Shown one piece after another: positions 61,164-64,000 of a DNA stretch of 64,000 nt. The position numbers were made by a program, and so were the translations under genes. Below the pieces are notes generated by a model. That model saw only the letters and a program-made list of their open reading frames with translations. It was not told the origin of the DNA and did not search any database. Source of the DNA: Chitinophagaceae bacterium (GTDB lineage: Bacteria > Bacteroidota > Bacteroidia > Chitinophagales > Chitinophagaceae); contig JADKKJ010000011.1 in the NCBI GenBank assembly GCA_016720565.1, positions 1,116,001-1,180,000 of the forward strand. Reading direction: 5' to 3'. Each line of letters starts with the position of its first letter. The stretch's first letter is position 1.

Positions 61164-63629
61164 ATGCAGCGTCGTTTTGCCCCAATATTTCTTGCAATTT
61201 TTGCAAGCATGTTCTTTTCGCTTTCAGCCAAAGCACAGGCAGGCGCTTGCCCTCCTAATCTTGATTTTGAAAATGGTGACTTCCTAAACTGGGAATGCAG
61301 AATTGGAACGCTTGACCAGGCAACAGGAAATATCAACTGGAGTTTAAGCACCACCCCGGTTCCTAACCGGCATACTATGCTTACAACGGGTACAGCAGGA
61401 AGGGACCAGTATGGGAATTTCCAGCAGCTAAACCCCAATACCGGCGGATTGTACAGCGTGATGCTGGGAAATACAAATTCTCCTCCCGGCAAACAGGTCT
61501 CAGAAGTTTCTTATACCTATACCATACCGGCAAATGCCACTGTATTCTCTATGATCTTCTGGTATGCCGTGGTTTTATTTGATCCGGGTTCAGGCCATGC
61601 CAGTTGGGAAAGACCCCGATTCAAAGCCAGGATCATAAACGTTACCGATAATATTTCCCTGCCCTGTGTTGATTTTGATTTCATCGCGGCCTCGGGAATT
61701 CCTGGTTTCAGGAATTCTACGCTTAACCCTAATGTGATCTATAAAGACTGGACACCGATCACACTAAATCTTTCTGCCCTTGCGGGAAAAACGATCCGCC
61801 TGGAATTTCAAACCCTGGATTGTACCAGGGGTGGCCATTTTGGATATGCTTATGTGGATGTAAGTTCCATGTGTAACGGGGTGATCTCGGGAAACTATGT
61901 TTGTCCCAATACCCCAGACCTGACCATGACCGCTCCTTATGGATTCCAGTCCTATACCTGGTATGCTGACAATACATTTTCAACTATTATAGGTAACCAG
62001 CAAACACTTAATTTAAATCCGGCACCAGCGGTTGGTACTGTGATACCGGTGATCGTTGAACCTTATCCCGGATTCGGTTGCAGGGATACATTATACGCAA
62101 CCATAGATATTGCAACTCCTCCACCAGCAAATGCAGGACCTGATAAAATAATTTGTAATGGACAATCTGTTCAGATCGGAAGTCCGCCATTAGCTGGGTT
62201 TAATTATAGCTGGACACCCTCGGCCTATGTATCCAATCCAACCATAGCAGATCCCATCGCCACACCACCGGATACCAATCCCCTGGAATACATTGTGGAA
62301 ATGAAGGACCTGGTAACGAATTGCCTGTCAAAGGACACGGTTGTGGTATCCACCGAATCAGTGGATAAAACAAGCCAGTTCATTGGACCAAGAGAAGTTT
62401 GTTTTGGTGAACCGGGACCAACATTGAATGTCAGTAATTCTGTTACAGGAGTTCAATGGATGGAAGTGAATACAGGTCCTATTCCCGGCCAGACCGGTAT
62501 GAGTTTCTCGCCAATTATTAGCGGCACTTATTATGCGGTGGTTACCCAGGGTAGTTGCATAGATTCAACCAACAAAGAATTATATACTGTTCATCCACTA
62601 CCGGTTGCTTCTTTTACCATGGGCAGGGATACAGGATGTGTTAAGATCAGCAATTTCAATTTCACCAATACCAGCAGTAGTCCGGATAATGCCAGCATGA
62701 CCTATGTATGGACCTTCAGTGATGGTGTTACTGAGACAGTAACCGATGCTACCCGCACCTTTAATAATGTTGGATTGTATGATGTGCATTTAATGGCCAC
62801 TACCGAATTTGGCTGTAAGGATATTTCAGGTAACCAGGTTTTCCGTGTCATGCCCCAGGGTAAACCTAATTTCAGTTTTGATTCCATTTGTACTGGTCGG
62901 CCCGTTAGCTTTAGAAACCTGAGCCAGGAAAATGGTTCGGTAAAGGTCAACTATGTCTGGGATTTTAATAATGGCGGTCCATTGGTAAATGTAAAAGATC
63001 CTTTACCTGTTGTGTATAATAATACGCCGGGGAAATATGACGTTACGTTGAAAATGACCACCCTGGGTTGCGAGATCGATACGCAAAAAGTGATACATAC
63101 CGTTCAGGTAAACCGTCAGGCACCTGGGATCAAATACCATGATTTTGTGGTACCTGCAGCCACCACCAAATTCATTCACGCAAGAGATACGGTAGGTAGT
63201 TTTTATAACTGGCGACCAAAGATCAATCTAAGTCACTACGATAGCCGGTATACTGAAGTCAACACTAATGATGATGTTACCTACTATATTGATATAGCTG
63301 ACAACCACACTTGCGTAACTACAGATACATTGAATGTACTTGTACTGAAGAAGCCGGGATTCTATCTGCCTTCCGGTTTTACACCCAATGGCGATGGACT
63401 GAATGATGTGGTTAGGCCTTACCTGGTTGGTATGAAGGGATTATCTAGCTTCTCCGTATTTAATCGTTGGGGTAACCTGATCTATTATACCGAAAAATAC
63501 GGGGATGGTTGGGATGGTAAGAGCCAAAATGTATTGCAGGCGTCCGGCGTTTATATTTGGGTACTTCGTTTTTATGATGCCACCAATACGCTGGTGACAG
63601 AAAAAGGCACCATTTCCCTGATCCGATGA
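61164..63629 (+). CDS. Secreted PKD-domain protein with type IX secretion C-terminal domain (CHU_C)
   Basis: This 821-residue surface or secreted protein has a signal peptide (FAPIFLAIFASMFFSLSAKA). An N-terminal lectin- or MAM-like beta region (about 30-235) opens CPPNLDFENGDFLNWECRIG. PKD-type Ig folds follow, for example YVWTFSDGVTETVTDATRTF and YVWDFNNGG (about 500-620). The last 90 residues are a gliding-motility-associated C-terminal (CHU_C, type B T9SS) domain: FYLPSGFTPNGDGLNDVVRP, FNRWGNLIY, WDGKSQ, and SGVYIWVLRFYD. It is exported by type IX secretion; ligand and activity are unknown. Its stop abuts the gldA stop in TGATCA. Confidence 0.92.
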   Translation: MQRRFAPIFLAIFASMFFSLSAKAQAGACPPNLDFENGDFLNWECRIGTLDQATGNINWSLSTTPVPNRHTMLTTGTAGRDQYGNFQQLNPNTGGLYSVMLGNTNSPPGKQVSEVSYTYTIPANATVFSMIFWYAVVLFDPGSGHASWERPRFKARIINVTDNISLPCVDFDFIAASGIPGFRNSTLNPNVIYKDWTPITLNLSALAGKTIRLEFQTLDCTRGGHFGYAYVDVSSMCNGVISGNYVCPNTPDLTMTAPYGFQSYTWYADNTFSTIIGNQQTLNLNPAPAVGTVIPVIVEPYPGFGCRDTLYATIDIATPPPANAGPDKIICNGQSVQIGSPPLAGFNYSWTPSAYVSNPTIADPIATPPDTNPLEYIVEMKDLVTNCLSKDTVVVSTESVDKTSQFIGPREVCFGEPGPTLNVSNSVTGVQWMEVNTGPIPGQTGMSFSPIISGTYYAVVTQGSCIDSTNKELYTVHPLPVASFTMGRDTGCVKISNFNFTNTSSSPDNASMTYVWTFSDGVTETVTDATRTFNNVGLYDVHLMATTEFGCKDISGNQVFRVMPQGKPNFSFDSICTGRPVSFRNLSQENGSVKVNYVWDFNNGGPLVNVKDPLPVVYNNTPGKYDVTLKMTTLGCEIDTQKVIHTVQVNRQAPGIKYHDFVVPAATTKFIHARDTVGSFYNWRPKINLSHYDSRYTEVNTNDDVTYYIDIADNHTCVTTDTLNVLVLKKPGFYLPSGFTPNGDGLNDVVRPYLVGMKGLSSFSVFNRWGNLIYYTEKYGDGWDGKSQNVLQASGVYIWVLRFYDATNTLVTEKGTISLIR

Positions 63630-64000
63630 TCAATTGGTATGCGTCAGTTTCCGGAAGATCTCTTCCAGGCTGTCAGTTTGAAATTGCCCGCGCAGCCCAG
63701 GCAGGGTATTATCTGCCACCAGCACTCCTTTATTAATGATGATCACACGGTCGCAGATCGCTTCCACTTCCTGTAGGATATGGGAGGAAAATAATACGGT
63801 CTTGTCCTTTCCCTGGGCTTTGATCACTTCCCTGATCTCAATGATCTGGTTTGGATCGAGGCCTGAAGTAGGTTCATCCAGTATCAGCACTTCGGGATCA
63901 TGAATAAGCGCCGCGGCCAGTCCAACCCTTTGTTTATATCCTTTTGATAACTGTCCGATCTTTTTCCTGCTTTCCAGTTCCAGTCCCGTAAGCATTATCA
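63630..64000 (-). CDS. gldA: GldA-type ABC transporter ATP-binding subunit (3' part, cut by window edge)
   Basis: Only the C-terminal ~123 residues are present; the frame is open to base 64000. It contains the ABC signature (QLSKGYKQRVGLAAALIHDP), Walker B and D loop (VLILDEPTSGLDPNQ) and the H-loop (LFSSHILQEVEAICDRVIII). The wording is very close to GldA, the ATPase of the GldAFG transporter linked to gliding motility and T9SS in Bacteroidota. The Walker A part lies outside, so the symbol is tentative; another ABC-2 type ATPase is possible. Confidence 0.82.
   Translation of the reverse strand, partial: IMLTGLELESRKKIGQLSKGYKQRVGLAAALIHDPEVLILDEPTSGLDPNQIIEIREVIKAQGKDKTVLFSSHILQEVEAICDRVIIINKGVLVADNTLPGLRGQFQTDSLEEIFRKLTHTN

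Overview
The window comes from the chromosome of a Bacteroidota bacterium, most likely Chitinophagaceae; the family placement is inferred from gene content and protein style, not from a marker phylogeny. Supporting signs are a type IX secretion (CHU_C) C-terminal domain, a GldA-type ATPase, a serC-DUF1015 pair, tandem DUF3857 genes, DUF5706, phosphatase-Omp85 fusions, signal peptides ending in ...AQ, and promoters of the form TTTG-N19-TAnnTTTG. Coding density is high. There is one tRNA and no rRNA, phage, transposase or CRISPR array.

Layout. 1-6196: an alginate-catabolic cluster. A PL17 oligo-alginate lyase (frameshifted, 3' end outside the window) and an SDR reductase lie on the minus strand; a LacI regulator and a PL6 alginate lyase, sharing an ATGA overlap, lie on the plus strand. 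Palindromes lie between the two arms. 6224-11578: PhnA-like protein, diacylglycerol-kinase-family protein, KatG, a membrane metallophosphoesterase and a 36-residue lipoprotein. 11579-12169: no protein gene, but tRNA-Arg(CCT) plus a tandem partial copy of its 5' end split by a 20-bp palindrome. 12170-25765: lipoprotein, YiiX-like hydrolase, B12-type radical SAM enzyme, DUF3472 protein, ECF sigma/anti-sigma-like/CpxP-like trio, acyl-CoA ligase, TPR protein, DUF1015, SerC, zinc phospholipase C-like protein and DUF502. 25850-32729: a TetR-controlled RND efflux operon with a clear operator and promoter. 32801-42294: secreted caspase-like and M16 peptidases, AIM24-like protein, and a tandem DUF3857 pair. 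42450-48377: KorA without KorB, an HD-DUF5706 membrane protein, an SdiA-regulated-like lipoprotein (apparent late frameshift) and a membrane class III cyclase. 48420-54893: two divergent outer-membrane proteins that share a putative kinase-like module and an Omp85-like barrel, one of them with an N-terminal phosphatase. 54942-64000: GAF protein, outer-membrane protein, Nth, small protein, DivIC/FtsB, enolase, a T9SS-secreted protein and the end of gldA.

How the genes work together. The alginate genes form a self-contained degradation module: endolytic PL6, exolytic PL17, then reduction of the resulting ketouronate. The tetR-tolC-MFP-RND genes form one drug- or envelope-stress-responsive unit. 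The most unusual stretch is 44-55 kb, where second-messenger genes (cyclase, HD plus Pycsar-type membrane domain) lie beside the phosphatase/kinase-like/Omp85 pair. The cyclase is probably co-transcribed with the phosphatase-bearing protein.

Caveat. Two genes (PL17 and the SdiA-like gene) carry single-base indels in homopolymers. Both look like sequencing or assembly errors rather than biology.
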